52,143 nucleotides of DNA from an uncultured Mailhella sp. (GTDB lineage: Bacteria > Desulfobacterota > Desulfovibrionia > Desulfovibrionales > Desulfovibrionaceae), in the NCBI GenBank assembly GCA_944323575.1, contig CALUTB010000007.1, positions 1 through 52,143 of the forward strand, read 5' to 3'. Shown one piece after another: positions 41,483 to 51,131 of the stretch. Position 1 is the stretch's first letter, and each line of letters opens with the position of its first letter. The position numbers and the translations under genes are program-made. Below the pieces are notes generated by a model, which saw only the letters and a list, made by a program, of their open reading frames with translations, did no database searches and was not told where the DNA came from.

Positions 41483-41702
41483 AGCAGCTCCGACATCGGA
41501 CGCCGATTGTTCATGAGAAAGGCCTGTACCGCCTGCTTCAAGTACCATGTCGCCGATGTCGAAGCAAGTTTCCTCTCTCTTCAATCCCTGGATCACGACC
41601 ACAGCTGCCGACGCTTCCGGTCGGAGATGTCAAAAAAGAAGGAACGCCTCCAGGGATCGGAACACGGTCCGGATCCGAAACTCCCCGCAATGGCTGCGGA
41701 AA

Positions 41703-43166
41703 TCATCCCTGCTGGGATTCGGAAGGCTCTATATAGGTGGTCTCAAGATCGTCGAAGGCTGTGAATTCCGGCCTGTAGGCCAGTTCCACCGTGCCCGTGG
41801 GACCGTTTCTGTGCTTGCCGATGATGATTTCGGCAATGCCGGTCTTCGGACGGTCGCCCTTCTTGTTGTAGGCGTCCTCCCGATGAATGAACATGATGAG
41901 GTCGGCGTCCTGTTCGATGGCGCCGGACTCGCGCAGGTCGGAGAGCACGGGCCGCTTGTCGGTCCTCTCCTCAACCTTTCGATTGAGCTGGGAAAGAGCG
42001 ATGACGGGTACCTTCATCTCCTTGGCCAGGGCCTTCAGATTACGCGAGATATCGGAAATTTCCAGCTCACGGGAATCATTGCGGGCGGAATGCATGAGCT
42101 GGAGATAGTCCACCATGACGAGATCCAGACCGTACTCGGCCTTGAGGCGGCGGCAGCGGGCACGCAGCGCCAGCGGCGTAAGACCGGCGGTATCGTCGAT
42201 GAATATCTTGGCGCGGGAAAGCGCATCGGCGGAAGCGGAAAGCTTGGCCCAGTCGTCGTCCTCAAGAAAACCGCGTCTTACGCGGGAAAGTTCCACTCTG
42301 CCCCATGCGCAAAGCATGCGGTCCATGAGCGATTCCTTGCTCATTTCCAGAGAGAAGATGGCGACCGTCGCGCCTCCGGAAAGGGCTGCGCGCATGGCCA
42401 CATTCAAAGCAAAGGCCGTCTTGCCCATGGAGGGACGTGCCGCAACGATGATGAGATCGGTAGGCTGAAGTCCCGCCGTCATCTTGTCGAGCTGCATGTA
42501 GCCTGTGGGCACGCCGGTGGTCACGCTCTTGTTGTTGTAGCGGGCAAGCAGCTCGTCAAACACGGAACGAACAAGTTCACTGCTGCTGGAAAACGTCTTG
42601 CTGTTGGCGCGTTCGGAAATGGAAAAAATGGCGCGCTCCGACTCGTCAAGCAGCGTGGGAACGTCCTTGGAGGCATCATAGCAGTTGCTGATGATCTGAG
42701 CGGAGGTGTCGATGAGCGCACGCTGCATGGCCTTGTCGCGCACGATTTTGGCCCAGTGCACGGCATTGGCGCCGCTCACCACGGCCCGGGAAAGATCTCC
42801 GAGATACGCGGCGCCGCCCGCGGCCTCAAGCTGAGAATGACTGACAAGCCAGTCGAACACCGTCACTTCGTCCACAGGCGTGTTCTGCTCAAACAGCGCC
42901 ATGAACGCCCCGAAGATCACTCGGTGCGCGGGAATGTAGAAATCGGTGTCCCGAAGCTGATCGATGATTTCCTGAAGCAGGTCCGGCCGAAGAAACACGC
43001 CGCTCAAAACAGCCTGCTCGGCCTCTTCACTGTGCGGAGGAACACGGCGCAGCAGGTCATCACGTGCGCGCTCGGAAAGATCGGCGTTCTCACGGGAAGA
43101 ACGACGAGAGCCGCCGCTCCGCGAAGGAGCGACGGCTTCATTCATGACGGTATCCGGGCTGTCCAT
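41703..43166 (-). CDS. dnaB: Replicative DNA helicase DnaB
   Basis: A 487-residue hexameric 5'-3' helicase. Residues about 40-145 are the N-terminal collar domain (RRVPPHSEEAEQAVLSGVFL, DFYIPAHRVIF). The RecA-like motor has the Walker A VAARPSMGKTAFAL, Walker B DLVMVDYLQLM, the SQLNRKVEERTDKRPVLSDL signature and the arginine-finger region GKHRNGPTGTVEL. No intein interrupts it. An N-terminal Ser/Arg-rich extension of about 40 residues is poorly conserved. It is the last gene of the rpsF-rpsR-rplI-dnaB cluster; 27 bases separate it from rplI. The start could also be the ATG at 43145. Confidence 0.96.
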   Translation of the reverse strand: MDSPDTVMNEAVAPSRSGGSRRSSRENADLSERARDDLLRRVPPHSEEAEQAVLSGVFLRPDLLQEIIDQLRDTDFYIPAHRVIFGAFMALFEQNTPVDEVTVFDWLVSHSQLEAAGGAAYLGDLSRAVVSGANAVHWAKIVRDKAMQRALIDTSAQIISNCYDASKDVPTLLDESERAIFSISERANSKTFSSSSELVRSVFDELLARYNNKSVTTGVPTGYMQLDKMTAGLQPTDLIIVAARPSMGKTAFALNVAMRAALSGGATVAIFSLEMSKESLMDRMLCAWGRVELSRVRRGFLEDDDWAKLSASADALSRAKIFIDDTAGLTPLALRARCRRLKAEYGLDLVMVDYLQLMHSARNDSRELEISDISRNLKALAKEMKVPVIALSQLNRKVEERTDKRPVLSDLRESGAIEQDADLIMFIHREDAYNKKGDRPKTGIAEIIIGKHRNGPTGTVELAYRPEFTAFDDLETTYIEPSESQQG

Positions 43167-43193
43167 GACTCGTCAGGCTTCCGAAGAAGCTGA

Positions 43194-43712
43194 TCAGGCA
43201 TTTTCAGCAGGAGCTTCAGCTTCGGCAGCAGGAGCTTCCACGGGGGCTTCTTCTTCAACGATGTGCTTTTCTTCGGACACGATCTTCACGATGAAGGAAG
43301 GAACCACGTCAGCATGCAGACGGGCGCGCACATTGTGCTCACCCAGAGTGCGGATGGAGCCGTCCAGAAGCAGACGATGACGATCCACTTCGATGCCCAT
43401 GGCGGCAAGGGCGTCGCCGATCATGGCAGGAGTGACGGAACCGTAGAGCTTGTCGTTTTCGCCGACACGCATGCTGATGGTCACCACCACGCCTTCGAGC
43501 TTGGCGGCGAGGTCGGAAGCGGCGGCACGCAGGGCGTCCATACGGGCCTGAAGCTTCTTGCGTTCGAGTTCGAACACGCGGATGTTGGCGGGAGTGGCAA
43601 GGCTGGCCAGCTGCTGAGGCAGCAGATAGTTACGACCGTAGCCGGGCTTGACATTGACGATGTCGCCAAGGTGACCGAGCTTTTCAACGTCGGCACGAAG
43701 AATAACTTTCAT
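43194..43712 (-). CDS. rplI: 50S ribosomal protein L9
   Basis: A 172-residue ribosomal protein. The N-terminal domain MKVILRADVEKLGHLGDIVNV and VKPGYGRNYLLPQQLA binds 23S rRNA; a long helix (ELERKKLQARMDALRA) leads to the C-terminal domain (KLYGSVTPAMIGDAL, LLDGSIRTLGEH). The last 25 residues are an extra Ala/Glu/Pro-rich acidic tail, which makes it longer than the usual 148-150 residues. Seventeen bases after rpsR. Confidence 0.97.
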   Translation of the reverse strand: MKVILRADVEKLGHLGDIVNVKPGYGRNYLLPQQLASLATPANIRVFELERKKLQARMDALRAAASDLAAKLEGVVVTISMRVGENDKLYGSVTPAMIGDALAAMGIEVDRHRLLLDGSIRTLGEHNVRARLHADVVPSFIVKIVSEEKHIVEEEAPVEAPAAEAEAPAENA

Positions 43713-43729
43713 TTTGCTCTCCTATGCCG

Positions 43730-43993
43730 TTAGATGTTGGTCTTCTTCTTCACTTCGCTGGAATGGGCGGAAGTGTAGAACAGCAGGGCCATCTGGCGGG
43801 CACGCTTGATTTCGGTGGTCAGAGCGCGCTGATGCTTGGCGCAGGTGCCGGTAATGCGACGGGCGACGATCTTGCCGCGTTCGGTGATGAAGTCGCGGAG
43901 AATGTCGGGACGCTTGTAGTCGAGAGCCAGTTCGGCGTCGGCGCAGAAGCGGCAGAACTTGCGGCGAGGAGCAAACTTCTTACGGAAAGCCAT
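43730..43993 (-). CDS. rpsR: 30S ribosomal protein S18
   Basis: An 87-residue ribosomal protein that pairs with S6. It carries KFCRFCADA with a Cxx[33 protein letters not shown] and [14 protein letters not shown]. Cys residues CxxC...CxxH could bind zinc (a C+ type protein). The start shares one base with the rpsF stop. Confidence 0.97.
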   Translation of the reverse strand: MAFRKKFAPRRKFCRFCADAELALDYKRPDILRDFITERGKIVARRITGTCAKHQRALTTEIKRARQMALLFYTSAHSSEVKKKTNI

Positions 43994-44307
43994 TACGCGA
44001 CCTCCTCGGTGGCTTCGACGGAATCGGCCAGCTTGACGGTCATGAACTTGAACACGCCGTCGGTGATGCGGATGATGCGTTCCAGTTCAGCGACGAGCTG
44101 AGAAGGAGCTGCGTATTCGAGGCGGACATAGAAGCCGCGCATCTGCTTACGGACAGGATAGGCCAGATCGCGCATACCCCACTGATCCACGAGAAGCATC
44201 TTGCCGCCTTCGCGGGCAACGACGTCATCCATGGTCTTCAGGATGGTTTCGCGCTCTTCCACAGACAGCTCCGGAGAAAGGAGCAGCAGGGTTTCCATTT
44301 TGCGCAT
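43993..44307 (-). CDS. rpsF: 30S ribosomal protein S6
   Basis: A 104-residue ribosomal protein. It opens [20 protein letters not shown] and has [25 protein letters not shown], written in the family pattern. Start 44307 is nine bases after GGAG; an in-frame ATG three codons later is too far from it, and the frame open to 44367 has no family counterpart. First gene of the cluster. Confidence 0.96.
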   Translation of the reverse strand: MRKMETLLLLSPELSVEERETILKTMDDVVAREGGKMLLVDQWGMRDLAYPVRKQMRGFYVRLEYAAPSQLVAELERIIRITDGVFKFMTVKLADSVEATEEVA

Positions 44308-44335
44308 GTAAGATATCTCCTTACGGTCAGAGGTC

Positions 44336-44373
44336 CGCCGCTCCCGACTTCCTGTCGGAAAAACCATACGGCG
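44336..44373 (-). promoter_or_regulatory. Putative S6:S18 autoregulatory leader
   Basis: In the rpsF leader (minus strand) CGCCG (44373-44369) pairs with CGGCG (44340-44336), enclosing a hairpin CCGAC/GTCGG (44358-44354 with 44048+ equivalents at 44348-44344). A stem-bulge-hairpin containing CCG upstream of rpsF is the arrangement by which the S6:S18 complex represses its own operon in many bacteria. The assignment rests on position and shape only. Confidence 0.4.
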
Positions 44374-44390
44374 AACAAGGTGAACTGTTA

Positions 44391-44419
44391 TATTTACTAG
44401 GGTCGACGTCGTCTGTCAA
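44391..44419 (-). promoter_or_regulatory. Promoter of rpsF-rpsR-rplI-dnaB
   Basis: On the minus strand TTGACA (44419-44414) and TAAATA (44396-44391) are 17 bases apart, 84 bases before rpsF. The adjoining ATAAC makes the -10 region AT-rich. Confidence 0.65.
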
Positions 44420-44603
44420 GTCCCTGCCGCTTTCGACCGCAGAAACGACACCTTGGCGGCAGATGGCTCCAAGCTGCCGCAATTCCCTTCCTTTTTCCCG
44501 GAGAATTTTCAGACGACATGGGTCGGGAGTGCGGAAGAAGATCAGAGGGAGCCGACTCCGGACAAAGACGGTTCCGCATTCCGGTCACGTATGAATGAAC
44601 CGG

Positions 44604-45344
44604 CTAGAAGAGAAGAAATCCGTTCATGGTAACGGAGCCAAGTACCGGAGAGAGCAGCATATCCGAAATGGCAAGGCGGCCGGAGGACACGGGAGTTACC
44701 GGCATGGACACACCGCCGAGCGTGAATGCCTGCTGCGATCTCTCGATAAAGGCCGTCATGTCGGAGAGACGGGGATTCATGCCGTCAAGAAACTCCGGCG
44801 CCGGTTCGCGGTATTCCACGATGAGCTTATCCCTCTGCGTCGCATTCGTCCACTCATAGCGGGCCACGAGCGTGGATCCTTCCCACTGCGTTCTGCCGGC
44901 CGAGGCAAAGAGCTTCGACCAGGGATCCATGGATGCCGGACGGATATAGACATGAACGGTGGCATCATCGGGAGCGACTCCGTTCTTCTCATAAAATACC
45001 TTCAAACGCTGGAAATCCACGCCGACGGGACGCACTTCCCAGATCTTGTCAGATCCGCATTCCGCGAGCACCGTGACGAGCTGCGAGCCTTCCCTGTCCT
45101 GCAGAGATGCCCACACACCCGCCAGGGACATGCCCATCATGCTGTCCTCAAAGGATACCCGGCACAGCGTATAGCCTGAGAGCACGTTCTCATAATCTTC
45201 TGCAGCTGTTACGCTCACGACCGGAGAATGCGTGGATACGAAGGCGCCGCTTGCAGCGTCCATACCACGGTATATGGAAGACCCGGCACAACCACCGAGC
45301 AGAACGGATACGGCAAGAGTCGCGGCAATCAGTATGTTTTTCAT
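44604..45344 (-). CDS. Lipoprotein of unknown function
   Basis: A 246-residue lipoprotein. The signal sequence MKNILIAATLAVSVLLGGC has a lipobox LGGC with the acylated Cys at 19, followed by AGSS, so it should be released to the outer membrane (no Asp at +2). The mature domain (TAAEDYENVLSGYTLCRVSFED, DATVHVYIRPASMDPWSKLF, STLVARYEWTNATQRDKLIVEY) looks like a beta-rich globular domain. I do not recognise a named family. Start 45344 follows GAGGTG; a longer frame to 45491 would bury the signal peptide. Divergent from mnmA. Confidence 0.75.
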   Translation of the reverse strand: MKNILIAATLAVSVLLGGCAGSSIYRGMDAASGAFVSTHSPVVSVTAAEDYENVLSGYTLCRVSFEDSMMGMSLAGVWASLQDREGSQLVTVLAECGSDKIWEVRPVGVDFQRLKVFYEKNGVAPDDATVHVYIRPASMDPWSKLFASAGRTQWEGSTLVARYEWTNATQRDKLIVEYREPAPEFLDGMNPRLSDMTAFIERSQQAFTLGGVSMPVTPVSSGRLAISDMLLSPVLGSVTMNGFLLF

Positions 45345-45601
45345 GAAGAACACCTCACTTGAACGCATGGCGAAGCCGTTCCGCCGCACTCCGTAACCTC
45401 GGCAGAGACGGAATTTCCGTTGCGGCGTCGGCAGATCGGTCTGCGGCAGATCGGAAGAACGATAAAAAAATACGTTCCGAACCTCCGACATCGTTTCCGA
45501 TCATAGAATGTTTACCCCGGCTTTGCAACGAAAAGCCGGGTACTCTTCCGGAGGAGCGAAAAGACCTTGCCCTCATGCGCTCCCGATGGCACACTCTGCC
45601 C

Positions 45602-46642
45602 ATGAACGTCACAGTCGCCATAAGCGGAGGAACCGACAGCCTGTTCGCTCTGCTCTTTTTAAAAGAACAGGGACACACGGTCACGGCCCTGCATGCGCGT
45701 TTTCTCAAGGATGCGGAAGACGACGCTTCTCTTGCCGACATGGAGAACATCTGCCGCCTGCACGGCATTCCCCTGCACGTCATCGATCTTTCCGACTCCT
45801 TCCGCCGCGAAGTCGTGGTCCCCTTTGCCCTTGCCCATGCCGGGGCACGAACGCCCAATCCCTGCGCCATGTGCAACCGTGCCATGAAATTCGGGCTGCT
45901 GCTCGATCACGCCATGCGGTACGGCGACACCTTCATCACCGGGCACTATGCGGCGATGGTCCGACATCCGCGATACGGACTCTCCCTCCGCGCCGGAAGC
46001 GACAGCAGGAAGGATCAGAGCTACTTTCTCGCCCTGGTTCCCGCAGAACGCCTGCGCCGCTGCCTTTTCCCCCTCGCGGAACGGAAAAAATCCGACATCC
46101 GAGACTGGCTGACAGCACGCGGCATCACGCCTCCCGTTCCCGCAGAAAGTCAGGAAATCTGCTTCATTCCCAACGACGATCACTACGCATGGCTCAGAAA
46201 CCTTCAGAAAAAAGGACTTCGTCTGCCCGGTCCAGGTCCTGTGCTGCTTGCCGGTGAAAACCGCATCATTGCACAACACAGAGGACTTTGGCACTACACT
46301 GAAGGTCAGCGTCGAGGCGTCGGCATCGCATGGAAGGAACCGCTCTACGTGCTGAAAAGACTGCGTGAGAGCAATACCCTTGTCGTCGGCCCCAAGAATC
46401 TGCTGCCCGTCCTCTCCTGCAATGCGGCGGAACTGAATCTCATGGTCGATCCCGCGCTGTGGCCGCAGGAACTTCTGGTACGGGTACGCTATCATCAGAC
46501 GCCTTCTCCGGCCCGGATCGAGCTAGGAAACGAATGCATGACCATTCAATTTGAGACTCCGCAGCAGCCTCCGGCTCCGGGCCAGATTGCCGCCGTATAT
46601 GATGCGGAAGGCTTCGTGCTGGCCGGCGGCGTTCTTGAATGA
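45602..46642 (+). CDS. mnmA: tRNA-specific 2-thiouridylase
   Basis: A 346-residue enzyme that thiolates U34 of Lys, Glu and Gln tRNAs. The ATP-pyrophosphatase loop is VAISGGTDSLFALLF at the N-terminus (Thr replaces the usual Val in SGGVDS); the two catalytic cysteines are in RTPNPCAMCNRAMKFG and ESQEICFIPNDD; DSRKDQSYFLALV and YTEGQRRGVGIAWKEPLYV are further signatures. It is slightly shorter than E. coli MnmA because the C-terminal barrel is reduced. The start at 45602 fits the family; an in-frame ATG at 45575 and GGAGGAG at 45550-45556 make a longer form possible. Confidence 0.92.
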   Translation: MNVTVAISGGTDSLFALLFLKEQGHTVTALHARFLKDAEDDASLADMENICRLHGIPLHVIDLSDSFRREVVVPFALAHAGARTPNPCAMCNRAMKFGLLLDHAMRYGDTFITGHYAAMVRHPRYGLSLRAGSDSRKDQSYFLALVPAERLRRCLFPLAERKKSDIRDWLTARGITPPVPAESQEICFIPNDDHYAWLRNLQKKGLRLPGPGPVLLAGENRIIAQHRGLWHYTEGQRRGVGIAWKEPLYVLKRLRESNTLVVGPKNLLPVLSCNAAELNLMVDPALWPQELLVRVRYHQTPSPARIELGNECMTIQFETPQQPPAPGQIAAVYDAEGFVLAGGVLE

Positions 46643-46684
46643 CGCGGCTGAGCCGGAAGCTTCGTGTCGGGTTGCCGTGGTCAC

Positions 46685-46713
46685 TTGATTACTGATTTCT
46701 CTACGGCTATAAT
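46685..46713 (+). promoter_or_regulatory. Promoter of ahbC
   Basis: TTGATT (46685-46690) and the consensus TATAAT (46708-46713) are exactly 17 bases apart. Initiation near 46720 gives a leader of about 100 bases, which contains a hairpin at 46768-46788. Confidence 0.8.
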
Positions 46714-46767
46714 ATTGCCCGGCCTGTCGCCGGAATGCGGCAAGCCTTCCTTTTCTTTCAACATGGC

Positions 46768-46791
46768 GGCGGAGGTCATGCCTCCGCCTTT
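46768..46791 (+). promoter_or_regulatory. Hairpin in the ahbC leader, possible weak attenuator
   Basis: GGCGGAGG (46768-46775) pairs perfectly with CCTCCGCC (46781-46788) over 5 bases and is followed by TTT, 28 bases before ahbC. A short frame from 46763 ends in TGA overlapping the ahbC ATG (ATGA), but it has no ribosome-binding site. Confidence 0.35.
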
Positions 46792-46818
46792 CCCATACAA
46801 GCCCAGCGAGGATCATAC

Positions 46819-48003
46819 ATGATCGGTATTTCCAAGCTTTACTGCGGACAGGTGGAACCGTCCGACGCGCTGCGTTACGGCCGCCACTCCGGCAAGCTTC
46901 CTTCCCACCTTCTCCAGTTCTCCGCCGACAAGAAACCGGTGATCGTCTGGAACATGACGCGCCGATGCAACCTGAAATGCGTGCACTGCTACGCCCAGGC
47001 CGAAACGGACAAGGGGGGCGATCCCATTTCCACCGAACAGGCCAAGGTCATGATCGACGATCTCGCCGCCTACGGCGCGCCGGTCATGCTTTTCTCCGGC
47101 GGTGAACCCACCATCCGCAAGGATATGCCCGAACTTGCCAGTTATGCCACCAGCAAGGGAATGCGTGCCGTCATTTCCACCAACGGCACGCTCATTGACC
47201 GCGCCATGGCCAGACAGCTCAAGGAAGTCGGCCTGTCCTACGTGGGCGTTTCCCTCGACGGCGGCGAAGACGTGCATGACCATTTCCGCGGCGTCAAAGG
47301 CTCCTTTCGCCGCGCCCTCGAAGGCCTCGACTACTGCCGGGAAGAAGGCATCAAGGTAGGCCTGCGCTTCACCATCAACAAGCGCAACGCCGTGGAAATT
47401 CCCAAAATTTTCGACATACTGCGCGAACGTGACATTCCCCGCGTCTGCTTCTATCACCTGGTCTATTCCGGACGCGGCACCGAGCTCATCAATGAAGACC
47501 TGAACCATCAGGAAACCCGCGCCGTGGTAGACCTCATCATGGACAAGACCCGCGAATGCTTCGACGCCGGTACGCCCAAGGAAGTACTCACCGTGGACAA
47601 TCACGCCGACGGCCCCTACGTATGGATGCGCCTTCTCAAGGAAGACCCCAAGCGTGCCGAAGAAGTGTTCCAGCTTCTGCAGTTCAATGAAGGCAACAGC
47701 TCCGGCCGCGGCATAGGCTGCATTTCCTGGAACGGCGACGTGTCCGCCGACCAGTTCTGGCGTCATCATGTGTTCGGCAACGTGCTCGAACGCCCCTTCT
47801 CCGAAATCTGGGACGATCCGAACATCGAACTGCTGCACAAGCTCAAGGACAAGAAGCCCCACGTCAAGGGCCGCTGCGCCAAGTGCCGCTTCCTCAACAT
47901 CTGCGGCGGCAACTTCCGCTCCCGCGCCGAAGCCTACTACGGCGACGAATGGGCCGAAGATCCGGCCTGCTATCTCACCGATGAGGAAATCGGCATTAAA
48001 TAG
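46819..48003 (+). CDS. ahbC: 12,18-didecarboxysiroheme deacetylase (radical SAM)
   Basis: A 394-residue radical-SAM enzyme of the siroheme-to-heme route, which removes the acetate side chains of 12,18-didecarboxysiroheme to give iron-coproporphyrin III. The cluster motif CNLKCVHCYA is at about residues 54-63, FSGGEPTIRKDMPELA and STNGTLIDRAMA follow, and a C-terminal SPASM-type region has CISWNGDVSADQFWRHHVFGNV and CAKCRFLNICGGNFRSRAEAY. Assignment to AhbC over other SPASM proteins rests on the close link with hemB and ahbD. It has its own promoter and terminator. Confidence 0.9.
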   Translation: MIGISKLYCGQVEPSDALRYGRHSGKLPSHLLQFSADKKPVIVWNMTRRCNLKCVHCYAQAETDKGGDPISTEQAKVMIDDLAAYGAPVMLFSGGEPTIRKDMPELASYATSKGMRAVISTNGTLIDRAMARQLKEVGLSYVGVSLDGGEDVHDHFRGVKGSFRRALEGLDYCREEGIKVGLRFTINKRNAVEIPKIFDILRERDIPRVCFYHLVYSGRGTELINEDLNHQETRAVVDLIMDKTRECFDAGTPKEVLTVDNHADGPYVWMRLLKEDPKRAEEVFQLLQFNEGNSSGRGIGCISWNGDVSADQFWRHHVFGNVLERPFSEIWDDPNIELLHKLKDKKPHVKGRCAKCRFLNICGGNFRSRAEAYYGDEWAEDPACYLTDEEIGIK

Positions 48004-48020
48004 CTACTGAATCATCCACG

Positions 48021-48055
48021 ACGGCGGGGAGGCTCAAGCCTTCCCGCCGTTTCAC
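48021..48055 (+). terminator. Intrinsic terminator of ahbC
   Basis: ACGGCGGGGAGGC (48021-48033) pairs with GCCTTCCCGCCGT (48038-48050) over a TCAA loop with one G-U pair. The U-tract (TTCAC) is poor. Confidence 0.7.
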
Positions 48056-48072
48056 TATTTCGGAAAAGCATT

Positions 48073-49000
48073 ATGACCATCCCTCATCTTGATGATTATC
48101 TTTTTGCTACGCTTGTAATTGCTTCAGAAGATAAAACCTTTTCTCTTAAAGACATTACGGAGCCTACAGCTCAAAGACTTCAACTCACCGAAGAGGATCT
48201 GACCATTGCTCTTCGAAGTGGAAGGTCAAAGCATAGAAGTCAAATCAGATGGTCTCTCGTTTTACTTACCATGGCCAATTTACTTATTCGCGTTCGTCGT
48301 GGAATATATAAAATATCACCAAATGGCATCAGTGATCGTAATAAAAATGACAACTTGACAAGAAAAGACTTATATAATTTTTTAAGAATATCGTAAATGG
48401 ATAGATAATATAAATAAAACTAAAAATAATAAAATAAATAATATTCATCATCGACAAATTTCTTTTGGCAATACTCCAGACGAAGACATAGATAACGCCA
48501 TAGCAACTATTAATGGTACCCTGGCATCATAGCTTCTCGATGCCGTCAAAGCAAATAGTCCCCAGTTTTTGAACAACTTGTGGTCGACCTTATGCTTGCC
48601 ATGGGCTATGGATGTTCCATTGCAGATGCAGAAAAAAACATTTAAAACAACCGGTGATGGCGGCATTGACGGAATTATTAAAGAGGATAAACCAGACCTA
48701 AGTAATATTTATATCCAATCCAAGCGATGAAAAAATACAATTGAAAGACAATAAATACAAGCATTTGATGAGTAATTATTGGAAAACATTCCACACGTTG
48801 TGTTTTTATTACAACATCAAAATTCTCAAATAAAGCTATAAATCATGTAAAATCATTATCACAGCCTGTAATTATTCTTATTAATGGAGAAAAACTTGTA
48901 CAGCTTATGATTGATTACGGAGTTTGTGTTTCCACCTATAAAACGTATGCAATCAAACGCCTTGATTCTGACTATTTCAATGAAGATGCATCATTAACCT
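48073..49000 (+). pseudogene. Decayed Mrr-type restriction endonuclease gene
   Basis: An AT-rich tract with pieces of one Mrr-like protein in order but in different frames. The intact first frame (48073-48396) codes a winged-helix N-terminal domain (LFATLVIASEDKTFSLKDI, IRWSLVLLTMANLLIRVRRG). Around 48570-48625 another frame reads EQLVVDLMLAMGYG, around 48651-48727 GDGGIDGIIKEDK...YIQSKR (the catalytic Asp and QxK motif), and 48907-48996 MIDYGVCVSTYKTYAIKR. Stops and frameshifts separate them. The protein in life would cleave methylated DNA. Low GC and codon use unlike neighbours indicate horizontal origin. The N-terminal piece may still be translated. Confidence 0.8.
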
Positions 49001-49036
49001 GCTCTTCAATCTTCGCCTTTCTTTGTGAGTCCGTCC

Positions 49037-49964
49037 ATGATGATTTCCCTTCTTCTCGGCAAGCAGATCGCGGCCATGCTCCTCATGGTACTCATGGGGT
49101 TCGCCATGGTGCGTCTGCGGCTGCTTCGTGCCGAGGACAGCGCGCCTCTCTCCGCCGTAGCGCTGTACATCGTCGGTCCCTGCATGATGCTCGACGCCTT
49201 TCAGGTGGAATTCTCCGGAGAAAAGCTGCACGGTCTTCTTCTCTCTCTCGCGGCGGCTGCTCTTTCCCAGTCCCTGGCCATTGTCCTCACAGCCGTCATA
49301 CGACGCCCCCTGCGTCTTGACCCCGTGGAGCACGGCTTCCGCCATCTACTCCAACGGCGGCAACCTCATCATTCCCATCGTTACCTACGTGTTCGGTCCG
49401 GAATGGGTGCTCTACACCAGCGGTTTTCTTGTCGGGCAGACCATTCTCTTCTGGACTCACTGTTACACCCTGCTTCGCAAAAACGGTCAGGTGCATCTGA
49501 AGAACATTCTCTTCAACGTCAATATTCTGGCCATGCTTGCAGGAACCGTTCTCTTTGTCTCCGGTCTGCATTTTCCAGAAGTGCCGCGTCTTGCCGTGCA
49601 CGCAGTGGGCAGCATGATAGGCCCCCTGTGCATGATTGTCACAGGCATGCTCATCGGCTCCATGAAGCTGCGTCGCGTCCTTGCCTACAGAAAGCTTTCC
49701 CTCATCGTGGTCCTGCGTCTGCTGATCCTGCCACTCGCCACGCTGATCGTCTTCCGCATGAGCGGCCTCGCCCTCTGGACCGGAGACGGCTCCACCATTC
49801 TGCTCATCAGCTTCCTTGCGGCTGCCGCTCCCTGCGCCTCCACCGTCACTCAGATGGCACATCTCTACGGGCACAACGGTGAATACGCGAGTCTCATCAA
49901 CGTGATCTCCACATTGCTGTGCGTCGTCACCATGCCCGTCATGGTTCTGCTCTTCCAGCTCTGA
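49037..49964 (+). pseudogene. AEC-family (auxin efflux carrier type) transporter, frameshifted
   Basis: The N-terminal part reads in one frame from ATG 49037 (MMISLLLGKQIAAMLLMVLMGFAMVRLRLL) to about 49330; the rest reads in another frame from about 49318 (ASAIYSNGGNLIIPIVTYVFG, FLVGQTILFWTHCYTLL, ISFLAAAAPCASTVTQMAHLYG) to the stop at 49964. Joined, they make a normal AEC permease of about 305 residues with ten membrane helices and the SNxGNL motif. One base has been lost or gained near 49320-49335, after a CCCC run. It is either a real frameshift mutation or a sequence error, because the reading on both sides is undamaged. Confidence 0.82.
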
Positions 49965-50132
49965 CTGCCCGCGCTTTCCCGCATCGCTCTTCCGTCAGAC
50001 AGCGTTTCAAAAAATTCCACTCCCCTAATCGTGACGGCAGCCCTTTTCAAAGGCCGAGGGCGGTGTTATCTTCCATCACGTTTTCATTGACCGTCGACGC
50101 GCCGTTACGGCGCAAGGAATAAGGATACCATC

Positions 50133-51131
50133 ATGACTGAACTTTCCTTCCATCGCGGCCGCCGTCTGCGCCGCACCCCCGCCATCCGCGACATGGTACG
50201 CGAGACGACCCTGTCCGCTGCCGATCTCATCATGCCCTATTTCGTCGCGGACACCCCCGACCAGGCCTTCCGACGGCCCATCGCATCCATGCCCGGTCAG
50301 TTTCAGCTCTCCCTTGCCGAACTTGAAAAGGAAATCGGCGAAGCCGTTAAGCTCGGTCTGCGCGCCATCCTTCTGTTCGGCATTCCCGCATCCAAGGATC
50401 CCGTGGGGTCCGGAGCCTACGCCGAAGACGGCATCGTGCAGCGCGCTACGCGCATGATAAAGAAGAACTGGCCCGATCTCGTCGTGATCACCGACCTGTG
50501 CCTTTGTGAATACACTTCACACGGACACTGCGGCATCATTGCCGACGGCGACACCTCCGGTCACGTCCTCAACGACCAGACTCTCGATCTGCTGGCCAGA
50601 ACCGCCGTTTCCCAGGCTGAAGCCGGTGCGGACATCATCGCTCCTTCCGACATGATGGACGGCCGGGTGCTCGCTCTGCGCACTGCGCTGGACAAGGCCG
50701 GATTCGAGGAAACCCCCATCATGTCCTACGCCGTGAAGTACGCCTCCGCCTACTACGGCCCCTTCCGCGACGCCGCAGAATCCGCACCTCACTTCGGCGA
50801 CCGCCGTACCTATCAGATGGATCCCGGCAACGTACAGGAAGCGCTGCGCGAAATGCAGGCCGACATCGACGAAGGAGCGGACATCTTCATCGTGAAGCCC
50901 GCCGGTCCCTATCAGGACGTCATCCGCCTCATGCACGACAGCTTCGATGTGCCGCTGGTCTCCTATCAGGTAAGCGGTGAATATTCCCTCATCTGCGCTG
51001 CCGCCCAGAACGGCTGGATCGACCGCAAGGCCGTCATCATGGAATCCCTCACGGGACTCAAGCGTTCCGGTTCCAAGATGATCATCACCTACTTCGCTGC
51101 GGAAGCCCTCCGCGAAGGATGGATTCGCTGA
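50133..51131 (+). CDS. hemB: Delta-aminolevulinic acid dehydratase (porphobilinogen synthase)
   Basis: A 332-residue TIM-barrel enzyme joining two 5-aminolevulinates to porphobilinogen. The zinc-type cysteine cluster is [16 protein letters not shown]; the active-site lysines are in [19 protein letters not shown] and [21 protein letters not shown]-like [14 protein letters not shown] and the allosteric [10 protein letters not shown] are also conserved. The start follows AAGGATACC at 50133. Its stop shares one base with the start of ahbD (TGATG), so the pair is translationally coupled. Confidence 0.97.
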   Translation: MTELSFHRGRRLRRTPAIRDMVRETTLSAADLIMPYFVADTPDQAFRRPIASMPGQFQLSLAELEKEIGEAVKLGLRAILLFGIPASKDPVGSGAYAEDGIVQRATRMIKKNWPDLVVITDLCLCEYTSHGHCGIIADGDTSGHVLNDQTLDLLARTAVSQAEAGADIIAPSDMMDGRVLALRTALDKAGFEETPIMSYAVKYASAYYGPFRDAAESAPHFGDRRTYQMDPGNVQEALREMQADIDEGADIFIVKPAGPYQDVIRLMHDSFDVPLVSYQVSGEYSLICAAAQNGWIDRKAVIMESLTGLKRSGSKMIITYFAAEALREGWIR

